The notes below the pieces were generated by a model. It was not told the origin of the DNA. It worked only from the letters and a program-made list of their open reading frames with translations, and did not search any database. A program made the position numbers and the translations under genes. Of a stretch of DNA of 64,000 nt, positions 9,529 through 19,093 are shown piece after piece. Source of the stretch: AP-15 sp963777435. GTDB taxonomy: Bacteria; Pseudomonadota; Alphaproteobacteria; ATCC43930; CGMCC-115725. Within the stretch, counting starts at the first letter, position 1, and the number at the start of each line of letters is the position of its first letter. The stretch lies in assembly GCA_963777435.1 (NCBI GenBank), contig CAVZQT010000003.1:930001-994000 (forward strand), read 5' to 3'.

Positions 9529-9939
9529 ATGTCCAGGCTCAGACATATCGCGTTGACGACCAAGGACCCGGACAAGACCGCCGCATTTTATAAGGAGGCG
9601 TTCGGGATGCGCGAGATCCGCCGCAACCCGCGCGGCGCAGTGTTTTTGACCGACGGTTACATCAACATGGCGATCCTTAACTATAAAACCGAAAAGGATG
9701 CCGATGTCGGGGCACACGGTGCCAATTTCGACGGCATTCATCATTTCGGCTTCGAAGTTGAAGACCTCGATGAAGCGGCGGCGAAGCTCGAAAAGGCGTC
9801 AGGCCAGCAGTTGACCGCAAAAGACGGTCTCGACATGGAAATGGTGGCCGGCTCCCACCGCAATTTCGAGATGAAATGGGCCGGCCCGGACGGCGTCGTG
9901 ATCGACATCTCCCACACCGGCTGGGACAACGGAACATGA
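9529..9939 (+). CDS. VOC (glyoxalase/dioxygenase-fold) protein
   Basis: A 136-residue vicinal-oxygen-chelate protein with a single pair of beta-alpha-beta-beta-beta modules. It starts MSRLRHIALTTKDPDKTAAFYKEAFGM, the usual N-terminal motif with a candidate metal His at residue 6. A second His pair HHFGFEVEDLDEA lies near residue 69. GGAGGGAAG precedes the ATG. It overlaps the next gene by ATGA, so both are made from one message. The reaction is not determined. Confidence 0.85.
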   Translation: MSRLRHIALTTKDPDKTAAFYKEAFGMREIRRNPRGAVFLTDGYINMAILNYKTEKDADVGAHGANFDGIHHFGFEVEDLDEAAAKLEKASGQQLTAKDGLDMEMVAGSHRNFEMKWAGPDGVVIDISHTGWDNGT

Positions 9940-10910
9940 CCGGCAATATCACGATCTGCGTCGGCACCGTCGGCAGTGGGGCGTGGACCAGCACCGATGG
10001 CGGCGACAGCTGGAGCCGGGTCCGGCGCGGGATCGGCAACGAGAGCCGCGTCTATGGCCTCGCGGTGCACCCACGCGAGCCGCGTACCGTATTCGCCGGC
10101 GCCGATGACGGCCTCTACAAGAGCGTCGACGGCGGGCGGACTTTCGAGCACCTCGACTCGCCGATGAACAAGATGGACGTGTGGAAGATCGCGTTCGATC
10201 CGACCGATCCCGACACGATCTTCGCCGGCACCCGCCCGGCGGCCCTGTTCCGTTCAAGGGATGGCGGGCGTGAGTGGCGGCAATTGCCGGTGGACATGGT
10301 CGAGGACTGCCCGAATGTCGGCGTGCCGCGGGTCACGGCATTGACCGTCGATCCCTCCGATCGCCGCGTGATCTGGGCGGGTGTCGAGGTCGACGGCGTG
10401 CGTCGCAGCCTTGATGGCGGCGAAACCTGGACGCGGATCGCGGGTGGCCTCAACGATCCCGACATCCACGACATGGCGGTGCGCCCGGCAGGCAACGGCA
10501 AAACCGTGCTGACCAGCACGCCGCGCGAAATCTTTGCCAGCACCGACAAGGGCGAAAGCTGGGAGGGCCTCGGGGTTGGGAAGCACTTCGCGCTGCCCTA
10601 TTGCCGCGGTCTGGCGTTAAAGACCGACGATCCCAACACGATGTTTGTCGCCACCGGCGATGGAGCGGCCGGCAGTACCGGGGCAATCCAGCGCTCGAAA
10701 GACGGCGGCAAAACCTGGCAGCGGCTGTCGCTGCCCGATGCACCCAATTCGCCGATTTGGGCGTTTGCGACGCATGCGGAGGACCCGGGGCTGATCCTCG
10801 CCTGCAGTCACTACGGCGAACTCTACTCGAGCGGCAATGCTGGGGATTCGTGGCGCAAATTGCCGCGCGAGTTTACCGAAATCCGCAGCCTTACCTGGAC
10901 CCCGAACTGA
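9936..10910 (+). CDS. Asp-box (BNR/sialidase-like) beta-propeller protein
   Basis: A 324-residue protein built of repeated Asp-box motifs S-x-D-x-G-x-x-W/F: STDGGDSW, SVDGGRTF, SRDGGREW, SLDGGETW, STDKGESW, SKDGGKTW and a degenerate SGNAGDSW. Seven repeats predict one beta-propeller of the Ycf48/sortilin-like type. There is no signal peptide, so it is predicted to be cytoplasmic. No sialidase catalytic Arg triad was recognised, so glycosidase activity should not be assumed. It is translationally coupled (ATGA) to the VOC gene, a pairing that suggests a shared function. Confidence 0.85.
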   Translation: MTGNITICVGTVGSGAWTSTDGGDSWSRVRRGIGNESRVYGLAVHPREPRTVFAGADDGLYKSVDGGRTFEHLDSPMNKMDVWKIAFDPTDPDTIFAGTRPAALFRSRDGGREWRQLPVDMVEDCPNVGVPRVTALTVDPSDRRVIWAGVEVDGVRRSLDGGETWTRIAGGLNDPDIHDMAVRPAGNGKTVLTSTPREIFASTDKGESWEGLGVGKHFALPYCRGLALKTDDPNTMFVATGDGAAGSTGAIQRSKDGGKTWQRLSLPDAPNSPIWAFATHAEDPGLILACSHYGELYSSGNAGDSWRKLPREFTEIRSLTWTPN

Positions 10911-10918
10911 CGCAGCCC

Positions 10919-10945
10919 GGCAGGACGCAGCGAAAGCGTCCTGCC
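10919..10945 (+). terminator. Strong hairpin after the beta-propeller gene
   Basis: GGCAGGACGC at 10919-10928 pairs perfectly with GCGTCCTGCC at 10936-10945 around a seven-base AGCGAAA loop, nine bases after the stop codon. There is no T tract, so it may act as a 3'-end stabiliser or a weak intrinsic terminator. Confidence 0.55.
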
Positions 10946-11139
10946 CCCAGGCATTCGTCGTGCACATCTCTTTTCTTCGACCCAATTATTGCTTTATTTG
11001 GTGTCCGTCGCATGGGCGCTTTAACGACCAGGACCGCGCGTAACGTAGAAGGGGCTCCCCCGTTCCGTGACCGAAGCCCAACGGGTATTTCAGGCCGGAA
11101 AAGCGCCGAATTGAGCAAGTTAACCGGGAAATTGCGGTT

Positions 11140-11779
11140 GTGCGGGCCCTGCTGGCAGTCTTGATCTGCGCGGTAGGCTTGCGCCAAGCTTGGGCCGAGG
11201 GAGCCGTGACGGCGGCGGCGATCTGGCATCCTGATAGCGGCTTTATGGCGCGTTTCCACACCAGGTGCGACGGGCGCCGCGGTATGGCATTCGACGACTG
11301 CTTTGCCGACCTCATGGCTAGTTCCGGCGCCTCGAAGGCGGCGCTCGACTTTACCCGGCGCCTCGGCAATCAAGCATACCTGCAGGCACTTGATCCGACC
11401 GGCGGACCGTTTGCTGTCGCCCACGTCTTCTATCCGTTCCGCGCCAACGAGAACGATGCGTGGCTGCTGGTCAATGGGACGCCGCCTTTGATCGATGTCG
11501 ACGATCAACGCTATCTGTCATTAACGAGAGATGCTGTCGTCGTCGGCCTACGCGGAAATTCACCGGCATTACCCGAATGTCACCTTCTGGCCCGGTGACC
11601 GCGGCGCATCGCGGCCGGAGGTCTCTCACGGCGGGCGGCGGATCGTTGTCGGGTACCTGTTGCGCGATCTCTGCCACGCCTGCGCCATTGTCGGCCGGGT
11701 CCGCTATGGCTTCGATTTCGGCGGCGGCGGGAAATTCCTCGGAACAAAGCTCGTTTCAGCGGCACCTGCCGGGAATTAG
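11140..11779 (+). CDS. Exported hypothetical protein, frameshifted
   Basis: The GTG at 11140 begins a clear signal peptide (MRALLAVLICAVGLRQAWAE, cleavage near residue 19). The mature part has a short Cys-containing segment (HTRCDGRRGMAFDDCFADLM) and the stretch DAWLLVNGTPPLIDVDDQRYLSL. Near 11530-11550 the frame shifts by one; the continuation AEIHRHYPNVTFWPGDRG then VVGYLLRDLCHACAIVGRVRYGFDF ends at 11779, giving about 212 residues with Cys pairs in both halves. I do not recognise a named family. It is convergent with the capsule gene. Confidence 0.6.
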
Positions 11780-11825
11780 CGCTCTTGACCGCTCGGCTTC
11801 CGATTGCCCCCAACTTCGCTCGAAG

Positions 11826-13156
11826 CTACTCGGCGGCAATGGCCTCGGCGGGTCCCGCAGCAACGGGTTGGCGGTCCTCCGCGAGGTTGCGCACCGGCAG
11901 GGCGTATGCCGCTTCGAGCCGCTGCACCGCTGCCTCAACGGCGACCGCAGCCCCGTCTCATTGAAGAACGATCCGGGGATCATGCAGCGCGCGGCGAGCA
12001 CGCGACGGAAGTCGTCGAACAGCTCGGCATCGGGCGGCGCGGCTTCGGTCCAGAACTGATCGAGGTCACCCCGGTAAGTCAGGCCGGCAATATCGTATAC
12101 GGCGCTGCCGAGGGCGATCACCGGCAGACCCTTTGCCAGCGCGATGCTGCCAACAGTGCTGTTAACGGTCACAACGCCGTGCGCCCGCGCCAGCAGCTTT
12201 GGCAAATCGCCGCCATCGAGTACCGTCACGCGCTCCGCGATCATGTATTCGGTCGCAACATGCCCAACCATGCCGGACCAATTCACCAGACCGCTGTCCA
12301 TCGGGTGCAGTTTGACAACGAGCCGCGCGGCTGACGGCGCATGCTGAGCAAAGGAACGGAGCACGTGGTCGATCGCCAGCGAGGTCGCGCGAAACGGTGA
12401 ATGCACCCGCATCTGGTAGTCGCAATCGAGCTGCAGCGGGAAGAAATAGATTGGGTCGCCAGTTAACGCCTCGATTGCCGCGGCTGCCTGTCGTTCGAAT
12501 TTACGCTTCAATGCGAGCCGGCGCAGCCAGCCCGCATATTCGATCAGCAGATAATACGGCCGGTGGGTGCGGTAGTAGGGAAAGCGCCAGATCAAGGCGG
12601 CCGATGCGCAGTTATAAAGGACATCCTCAAAGGCGCGGCGGCGAAAACTGCCGGGAACTTTGGCCGGCTGTTCCCATTCCGGCAGATCGCGGGCTTGCTC
12701 GCGATACCAATCGGGGTCCTTGGGCAGTGACGAATAGCCGTTGACGCCGCCTCTTTCGAAAGTGATCCAATCCGGGCGCATATAGCCCTCTTCGACCACA
12801 TGCACGAGGACGCGGCGGCGCTCCGCGACGCGAATTGCGGCGCGGTGGAGCGGGCGGCAATCGCCGAACAGGATAATGTCGCTAATTGCTTTGTTACAAA
12901 CCAAGTCGTCGAGAAAACCCGGCCATTCCTGCAGATCGCCGCGAAAATCAACCGCGTTGCCAAGTCGCCAAAACGCGCCATCGCCGCCGTTGAAATTGAC
13001 CCGGTATACGGCGTGGCCTAGCGCCGCTAGAGCAGAAGCGAGGCGCTCGAAAAATCGAGCCGGCAGGCTTTGAAGAAAAAGAAAGTTACGACCGGTTGAC
13101 GTCCGCTTGCGGGCGAATGTCACTCGCTCCGGCCAGCCGGTCACTTGACGATCCAA
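11826..13156 (-). CDS. KpsS-like capsule polysaccharide protein, 3' frameshift
   Basis: Member of the Capsule_synth family (KpsS/KpsC, Kdo transferases that build the linker of exported capsules). Diagnostic parts are IILFGDCRPLHRAA, VHVVEEGYMRPDWIT, RLVVKLHPMDSG and the C-terminal TVNSTVGSIALAKGLPVIALGSAVYDIAGLTYRGDLDQFW. The frame breaks near 11949, just after GSFFNET; one added base gives AVEAAVQRLEAAYALPVRNLAED and a stop at 11826, which is the normal end. Start is TTG 13156 with AGGGG upstream. No other capsule gene is adjacent, although a glycosyltransferase and an epimerase lie about 7 kb away. Confidence 0.75.
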
Positions 13157-13298
13157 TCGTGTCCCCTGAGGAATGCGGCATCGGGTGATACGGCAGCAGC
13201 GTCTTTTTTACGTCCCGATGACGTTCACGGTTTGTTATCAATTTTGGTGTTCGATCAAGCTGGGCTAAAACTTAAAACAGCCCGGATCGAGGCTGACC

Positions 13299-13658
13299 TT
13301 GGCGCGCGTCTTAATAGCCGACTCCGACCAACATATCCGCGAGTTCTTTGCCGGGCTTCTAGCCGATTGCGGTCACGCGGTCAAGACCTGCGCCGATGCA
13401 GCCGAAGCGGCCACGTCACTGGCGACGGGTGAAATCGATGTGGTCGTAACCGACCTGGTACTGGCGGTCGGTGACGAAAACACCCTCGTGCGTGATTGTG
13501 CAGCTCTCGGAATCACCACTCTCACCTTAAGCGGCAGCAAGTTTGGTCCCGGGCGTTCGTTGGCGGAACGGCCCGCGGCGCTGTTGGAGAAACCATTTCG
13601 CTTCGGCGACCTGCAAACCGTGTTGGATGCCCTCGCGCAGCAACCGGAACCGGCGTGA
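13299..13658 (+). CDS. Single-domain response regulator (receiver)
   Basis: A 119-residue stand-alone receiver domain. It starts ARVLIADSDQHIREFFAGLL, with VVVTDLVL carrying the phospho-accepting Asp near residue 52, Ser in LTLSGS near 80 and the conserved Lys in LEKPF near 99. The acidic pocket is ADSD (one Asp less than the usual DD). There is no output domain. Start is TTG 13299, six bases after GAGG. The 140-base upstream gap is AT-richer than its surroundings and should hold its promoter. No cognate kinase is in view. Confidence 0.75.
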   Translation: MARVLIADSDQHIREFFAGLLADCGHAVKTCADAAEAATSLATGEIDVVVTDLVLAVGDENTLVRDCAALGITTLTLSGSKFGPGRSLAERPAALLEKPFRFGDLQTVLDALAQQPEPA

Positions 13659-13687
13659 AGTGGACATTCGCCAGCGCAACAGCACCC

Positions 13688-14440
13688 TTATAGCACCGCC
13701 AGGCCGTGGCGAGCATGAAGCAGGAATTCCCGATTGCCTTCAGGGCCGAGGATCGGGCTTTCGACGACACCGACCGTCACCCAACCGGGTTGTGCCGCGA
13801 CCCAGGCCGCGGCGCGCTCACAGACCTCGCGGTGAACCGCCGGATCGCGCACGACACCGCCCTTCCCTACCCCGCCCGGTCCGGCTTCGAATTGCGGCTT
13901 GACCAAAGCGACGAGAGACGCGTTTTCCGCGGCGAGTGCGAGCGGCGCCGGCAACACCGTCGCCAACCCGATAAAGCTCGCATCGCAAGTGATCAGGTCG
14001 AGCGGTTCCGGCACCAGCGCGCGGCTAAGCGCTCGTGCATTTGTCCGCTCGCAGACGACGACCCGCGGATCCTGGCGCAGTTTCCAGGCCAGTTGGCCGT
14101 GTCCGACATCGACCGCGTAAACACGCGCCGCCCCGAGCGTCAGCAGAACATCGGTGAAACCGCCGGTCGACGCGCCGATATCGAGGGCGATCCAACCGCG
14201 CGGATCGATCGCGAAGTGGTTGAGCGCATGGGCGAGCTTGATCCCGCCGCGCGACACCCAAGGATGATCGCGGCCCCTGAGTTCGATTGCGGCATCTTCG
14301 GACAATAGCTCGCCGGCCTTGTCGATCCGGCGTTCGCCGCTGAACACCAAGCCGGCGAGGATCAGAGCTTGGGCGCGCGCGCGGCTTTCGGCAAGGCCGC
14401 GGTCCGTCACCAGTTGATCGGCGCGGCGCTTCGATCGCAA
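13688..14440 (-). CDS. tlyA: TlyA-family rRNA methyltransferase / hemolysin-like
   Basis: A 250-residue protein with an N-terminal S4 RNA-binding domain (RADQLVTDRGLAESRARAQALILAGLV) and a C-terminal FtsJ/RrmJ-type methyltransferase domain (LDIGASTGGFTDVLL as SAM motif, then LVALVKPQFEAG). TlyA proteins 2'-O-methylate cytidines in 16S/23S rRNA in actinobacteria; the alphaproteobacterial role is inferred. TTG 14440 is chosen as it gives the usual short N-terminus RSKRRADQL; no ATG is available nearby. It follows dxs by 46 bases, as part of the isoprenoid block. Confidence 0.85.
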   Translation of the reverse strand: MRSKRRADQLVTDRGLAESRARAQALILAGLVFSGERRIDKAGELLSEDAAIELRGRDHPWVSRGGIKLAHALNHFAIDPRGWIALDIGASTGGFTDVLLTLGAARVYAVDVGHGQLAWKLRQDPRVVVCERTNARALSRALVPEPLDLITCDASFIGLATVLPAPLALAAENASLVALVKPQFEAGPGGVGKGGVVRDPAVHREVCERAAAWVAAQPGWVTVGVVESPILGPEGNREFLLHARHGLAVL

Positions 14441-14486
14441 AACCGCCTTCAGCGGTACACGCCGAGCCTCAGCGAAGAGCCCGGGA

Positions 14487-16428
14487 TTAAGCTCGAGCCG
14501 GCTGTTCCGCGATCTCGCGGCCAAGCGCAGACAGCGCCATCGCCACGATCTGGCGGGCGTTAAGCCCGGCCCTATCGTATTGCGTCTGCGGACTATCATG
14601 ATCAAGGAACAGGTCCGGCAACATCATCGTGCGGATCTTGAGCCCATGGTCGAGCAGGCCGTTTCCCGCCAGGTGATGCAGGACATGGCTGCCGAACCCG
14701 CCGATCGCGCCCTCCTCAACCGTGATCACGACTTCATGCTCGCGCGCCAGCCGGTTGATCAGATCGGCGTCGAGTGGCTTGGCAAAGCGGGCGTCGGCGA
14801 CCGTTGTCGACAGCCCATAGGACGCCAGCTCTTGCGCCGCCTTCATGCACTCGCTTAGGCGGCCTCCGAGGCTCAGCAGCGCGATGGTCGTGCCTTCCCG
14901 CATGATGCGGCCGCGGCCGATCTCGAGCGGTACGCCGCGCTCGGGGAGCGCTACACCGATGCCGTCGCCGCGCGGATAACGCACCGCAGAAGGGCCCTCG
15001 TCGAAGGCGGCGCAGGTCGCGACCATATGGACGAGGTCCGCCTCGTCTGCGGCCGCCATGATAACGAAGCCTGGCAGGCAGCCGAGATAGGTCACATCGA
15101 ACGAGCCGGCGTGGGTCTGACCATCGGCTCCGACCAGCCCGGCGCGATCAATCGCAAAGCGCACCGGCAGGCTTTGGATCGCTACGTCGTGTACGACCTG
15201 GTCATAGGCGCGCTGCAGAAAGGTCGAATAGATCGCCGCGAACGGCTTCATTCCTTCGGCAGCGAGCCCCGCGGCAAAAGTCACCGCATGCTGTTCGGCG
15301 ATACCGACATCAAAGCAGCGGTTCGGAAACTTCTCGCCAAACAGATTGAGCCCGGTGCCGGACGGCATCGCCGCGGTGATCGCGATTACCCGGTCATCTG
15401 CCTCGGCCTCTTTGATCAGCGCCTTGGCGAAAACGCTGGTGTAGGATGGCGCCTTCGAGCTCGACTTTGCCTGTGTTCCGGTGATCACGTCGAACTTGGC
15501 GACGCTGTGCCATTTGTCGTCGGCTTGTTCGGCCGAAAGATAGCCGTGGCCTTTTTCGGTGACGGCGTGGACCAGGATCGGGCCAGTCTCCTTGGTGTCT
15601 CGGACATTCTTCAGCACCGGAAGCAGATGATCGATGTTGTGACCGTCGATCGGGCCGACGTAATAGAACCCCATCTCCTCAAACAATGTGCCGCCGGTGA
15701 CAAAACCGCGGGCAAGTTCCTCGGCGCGCCGTGCGGCATCTTCGAGCGGCTTTGGGAAATGGCGCGCTACTTCCTTGGCGATGTGCCGCAGACGACATAA
15801 ACGACTTTGAGGACAGCAGCCGGGACAGATAGGCGCTCATCGCGCCGACCGGTGGGGCGATCGACATGTCATTGTCGTTGAGGACTACGATCAGCCGCGA
15901 ATCCATCGCCCCGGCATTGTTCATCGCCTCATACGCCATGCCGGCGCTCATCGCGCCATCGCCGATGACGGCAATAATGTTGCGCCGCTCGCCACACAGA
16001 TCGCGGGCAACCGCCATGCCCAGTCCCGATGAGATCGAGGTTGAGCTATGGGCTGCGCCAAACGGGTCGTACTCGCTTTCGGAGCGTTTGGTGAAACCGG
16101 AAAGGCCGCCGCCCTGCCTGATCGTGCGAATGCGGTCGCGCCGGCCGGTAAGGATCTTGTGCGGATAGGCCTGGTGACCGACATCCCAGATCAGCCGGTC
16201 GTTCGGCGTATCAAAGACGTAATGCAACGCGACCGTAAGCTCGACGACGCCAAGCCCGGCGCCGAAATGACCACCGGTGATCGAGACCGCGTCGATCAGC
16301 TCGGCGCGCAACTCATCGGCGAGTTGGCGCAGATCCGATTCGGGCAGCCGGCGCAGATCGGCTGGTATGTCGATCCGGTCAAGCAACGGCGTCCGATTGG
16401 AGATCGGGCGAGTCGGGTTTGAGTCCAA
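14487..16428 (-). CDS. dxs: 1-deoxy-D-xylulose-5-phosphate synthase, one frame break
   Basis: Thiamin-diphosphate enzyme that joins pyruvate and glyceraldehyde-3-phosphate to DXP, the first step of the MEP isoprenoid pathway. The N-terminal frame has HYVFDTPNDRLIWDVGHQAYPHKILTGRR and the TPP motif GDGAMSAGMAYEAMNN. The C-terminal frame has FEEMGFYYVGPIDGHN, the catalytic-Glu segment DVGIAEQHAVTFAAG and RYPRGDGIGV. The frame changes near 15797, between KSFMS and LRHIAKEVARHF, and dropping one base restores it. Corrected length is about 646 residues, normal for DXS. It feeds the polyprenyl synthase encoded directly upstream. Confidence 0.9.
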
Positions 16429-16438
16429 TGCAGGCTCC

Positions 16439-17350
16439 TCAAGTGCGACGGCTGATTACAAATCGCGCCGCTTCTCTTAAAAGTTCCGCTCTTACCCCGA
16501 ACAAATCAAGATGCGCGACGGCTTGACCGATCAGCAGTTCGGCCTGGCTGCGCGCCCGCTTGACACCGAGGATTGAGACGAAGGTCGCCTTGCCGGCGGC
16601 GGCATCGGCTCCGGCCGGCTTGCCCGTCTCCGCCGGCGAGCCCTCGACGTCAAGGAGATCGTCGGCGATCTGAAAAGCAAGCCCGAGGTCATGCGCATAA
16701 CCGCGCAATGCGGTGCGCGCTTCGACCGGCGCTCGCCCCAGTATCGCCCCGGCCTCGCAGGAAAACGCGATTAGGGCGCCGGTTTTCATCCGCTGCAATC
16801 GGTTGATTGCACCGATGTCGAGCGAGCGATGCTCGGCAATCAAGTCGATCATCTGACCTCCAACCATTCCAGCGGCACCAGCAGCGGCGGCGAGTTCAGC
16901 GACCAATTCACAGCGCACCGCTGGGTCGGCATGCGTGTCGGAATGCGCCAATGTCTCAAATGCCATGGTCAGCAAGCCGTCACCGGCAAGTATTGCGGTC
17001 GCTTCGTCGAACTCCCTGTGACAAGTCGGCCGCCCGCGCCGCAGCTCGCTGTCGTCCATTGCCGGCAAATCGTCATGCACCAGGGAATAGGCGTGCACCA
17101 TTTCGATCGCGGCCGCCACTTGCAGCGCATATTGTCGGCTGGTTCCAAAGAGCCGCGCGCCGGCAAGGACCAAGAACGGACGAAGGCGCTTGCCCGGCCC
17201 CAGCGCCGCGTAGCGCATCGCCTCGTAGACGCGTGCTTCGAGGTCGGGCGGCACGACCAACAGTCGCTCGAGCAACGAATCGGTCAGCGCTGCCGCCTCG
17301 GCGAGCGCTCCCTCAAACGACATCCCTTCGGGCCACAGCGTGTCAGTCAA
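16439..17350 (-). CDS. ispA: Farnesyl/geranyl diphosphate synthase
   Basis: Trans-polyprenyl diphosphate synthase that condenses DMAPP/GPP with IPP. Both Asp-rich motifs are visible: DDLPAMDD near residues 93-100 and DDLLD near 228-232. GPGKRLRP and MKTGALIAFS are also present. It lies 10 bases before dxs and overlaps the xseB stop, so it is in the same operon. TTG 17350 (8-base overlap with xseB, GGAG ten bases upstream) is preferred to ATG 17323, which has no correctly spaced ribosome site; both give the full catalytic core. Products would supply hopanoids, quinones and undecaprenyl phosphate. Confidence 0.9.
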   Translation of the reverse strand: MTDTLWPEGMSFEGALAEAAALTDSLLERLLVVPPDLEARVYEAMRYAALGPGKRLRPFLVLAGARLFGTSRQYALQVAAAIEMVHAYSLVHDDLPAMDDSELRRGRPTCHREFDEATAILAGDGLLTMAFETLAHSDTHADPAVRCELVAELAAAAGAAGMVGGQMIDLIAEHRSLDIGAINRLQRMKTGALIAFSCEAGAILGRAPVEARTALRGYAHDLGLAFQIADDLLDVEGSPAETGKPAGADAAAGKATFVSILGVKRARSQAELLIGQAVAHLDLFGVRAELLREAARFVISRRT

Positions 17351-17594
17351 ACTTCGCCGGCTCCGTCGAAATAGCGCCATCCGCGCCGACAACGATGCGC
17401 TCGACCCGTTGTTGCGCCTCGTTGAGCTTTCGTTCGCAATACTGCTTCAAGAGAGCTCCACGCTCGTAGGAGAGGATTGCTTCGTCGAGCTTGACTTGTC
17501 CCGCTTCGAGCCGCCGCACGATCTGTTCAAGTTCGGCGAGCGCATCTTCGAAACTCATGCTCGAAATTTCGGGTGGCGGATTGGTCTCGGCCAT
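17343..17594 (-). CDS. xseB: Exodeoxyribonuclease VII small subunit
   Basis: An 83-residue small subunit of exonuclease VII, which with XseA degrades single-stranded DNA to oligonucleotides. The family signature SFEDALAELEQIVRRLEAGQVKLDEAILSYERG covers residues 12-45, followed by the usual charged helix LKQYCERKLNEAQQRVE. It is the first gene of the xseB-ispA-dxs-tlyA set, an order conserved in many alphaproteobacteria. The start may be ATG 17594 or ATG 17612; neither has a strong ribosome site. Confidence 0.9.
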   Translation of the reverse strand: MAETNPPPEISSMSFEDALAELEQIVRRLEAGQVKLDEAILSYERGALLKQYCERKLNEAQQRVERIVVGADGAISTEPAKFD

Positions 17595-17706
17595 CGCTGC
17601 TCTATCTAGCAAACGGCGCGAAATTGAAAGCGCGCTTTATCCATTTGCGAGTGGCTATTATCACCGCGCTGTCACAGAACAGCAACAGTCACTGAATCAC
17701 GCGGGC

Positions 17707-18633
17707 TCAGGCGGCCATCAGCACTCGGACATGCGCGGCGGCGCTGGCGCCGAGCGCCTGGAGGTCGTAGCCGCCCTCCAATGTCGAGACGAGGCGCCCC
17801 TCGGCATGGCGGTAAGCCAGTTCGACCAGCCGTTCGGTCACCCACACATAGTCGCTTTCATCGAGCATAAGCTGAGCCAGCGGATCGTGGCGGTGGGCGT
17901 CGAACCCGGCCGAAATGATCACCAATCTCGGCCGAAAATCATCGAGCGCCGGCAATATCCGCTCGCTGAACGCGCGCCGAAACGGCCCCGATCCCGACAT
18001 TGGGCGCAACGGCACGTTGACGATGTTGCCGACCCCGGTCTCGCTCGCGGCGCCGGTTCCGGGGTAGAGCGGATATTGATGGGTCGAGGCATAGAACAGG
18101 GTCTCGTCGCTTTCAAACGCCGCCTGGGTCCCGTTGCCGTGATGCACGTCGAAATCGACCACGGCCACCCGTTCGAGCCCGTGTACATCGCGCGCCCGCA
18201 ACGCGGCGATCGCGGCGTTGTTGAACAGGCAGAACCCCATGGCGCGGCCGGGTTCCGCGTGATGACCGGGGGGCCGCACCGCGCAAAAGGCGTTGGCGCC
18301 CTCTTTGGCGACGACAGCGTCAACGGCGACGGTCGCTGCACCGGCCGCATGCAACGCTGCCCGCCCCGAGGCCGCGGAGAGGACTGTGTCAGCGTCGATC
18401 GCGACATGGCCCGCGATGGGCACAGCATTCAGGATGCGCTCGACATGGTGCAGCGGGTGGACCCGAAGCAGATCTTCCAGCGTCGCCTCCGGCGCTTCAC
18501 GGCGATCCAGTTCGGCAAATTGCGAGCCGGAGAGTGCGGCAAGCACGGCCCGCAGCCGATTCGGAGATTCGGGATGATGCAATCCCGGATCGTGATCGAG
18601 ACAGCCTGGATGGGTATAGAGGAGCGTTGTCAT
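17707..18633 (-). CDS. Histone deacetylase-superfamily hydrolase (AcuC/class II-like)
   Basis: A 308-residue zinc amidohydrolase of the HDAC/acetoin-utilisation/polyamine-deacetylase superfamily. Motifs seen are RPPGHHAEPG, DFDVHHGNGT (two zinc ligands), SAGFDAHRHDPLAQ (third zinc ligand) and EGGYDL (catalytic-tunnel Tyr). Length is normal. In alphaproteobacteria this gene often precedes xseB; it lies 113 bases upstream of xseB here. The substrate is unknown; acetyl-lysine proteins and acetylated polyamines are both possible. Confidence 0.9.
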   Translation of the reverse strand: MTTLLYTHPGCLDHDPGLHHPESPNRLRAVLAALSGSQFAELDRREAPEATLEDLLRVHPLHHVERILNAVPIAGHVAIDADTVLSAASGRAALHAAGAATVAVDAVVAKEGANAFCAVRPPGHHAEPGRAMGFCLFNNAAIAALRARDVHGLERVAVVDFDVHHGNGTQAAFESDETLFYASTHQYPLYPGTGAASETGVGNIVNVPLRPMSGSGPFRRAFSERILPALDDFRPRLVIISAGFDAHRHDPLAQLMLDESDYVWVTERLVELAYRHAEGRLVSTLEGGYDLQALGASAAAHVRVLMAA

Positions 18634-18721
18634 TGCCAGCCCTCGCTGTCGACAAATTGGACATCAGCGGCTCGCGGCGCGCGCGATGTTCGAAATCCCG
18701 CAATGGCCCCTATCCCTCAAA

Positions 18722-19093
18722 TCACCGCCACCGAACCGCCCCGAGCCCAAGCGCGGCCCACCCTACCAACAACGCCGTCCCGCCAAACGGCGTCACTGCA
18801 GCGAACCAGGGATACCGGGTCAATGCCAGCGCGAACAGGCTGAGACTAAAGAGGCAGATCCCGATCACAAAACACCATCCGGCAATCGCCAGCAGCACGC
18901 TGAAGCGGTCGCGGCGGTCGGCGAGCGCAGCCAGTGCGATAAGTGCAGCCGCGTGAACCATGCCGTAAAGCGCGCCGGTGCGCAGCAATTCGGCCGAATG
19001 CGGGTTCCTGCTCGCCAGATGCGCCGCAATCGCTCCGGCCGCAACCGACAGAAAGCCGCCGATCGCCGCAGCCGCAAGCCACACTCGGATCAT
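18722..19093 (-). CDS. DUF423 family membrane protein (YgdD-like)
   Basis: A 123-residue inner-membrane protein with four hydrophobic segments. It starts IRVWLAAAAIGGFLSVAAGAIAAHL, with the family glycine pattern and AHL near residue 25, then GMVHAAALIALAALA and TPFGGTALLVGWAALGLGA, the DUF423 C-terminal signature. Function unknown in the family. Its start overlaps the end of the glycosyltransferase by four bases, so the two are co-transcribed. Confidence 0.85.
   Translation of the reverse strand: MIRVWLAAAAIGGFLSVAAGAIAAHLASRNPHSAELLRTGALYGMVHAAALIALAALADRRDRFSVLLAIAGWCFVIGICLFSLSLFALALTRYPWFAAVTPFGGTALLVGWAALGLGAVRWR

Noticed and set aside
10601..11164. A 187-codon plus-strand frame bridging the propeller gene end and the next gene
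   Set aside because: It overlaps the propeller gene out of frame, contains the terminator-like hairpin, and has no ribosome site or motif.
17491..18843. A 450-codon plus-strand frame over the HDAC-like gene
   Set aside because: It is the antisense shadow of a gene with all catalytic motifs, and its own translation shows no family features.
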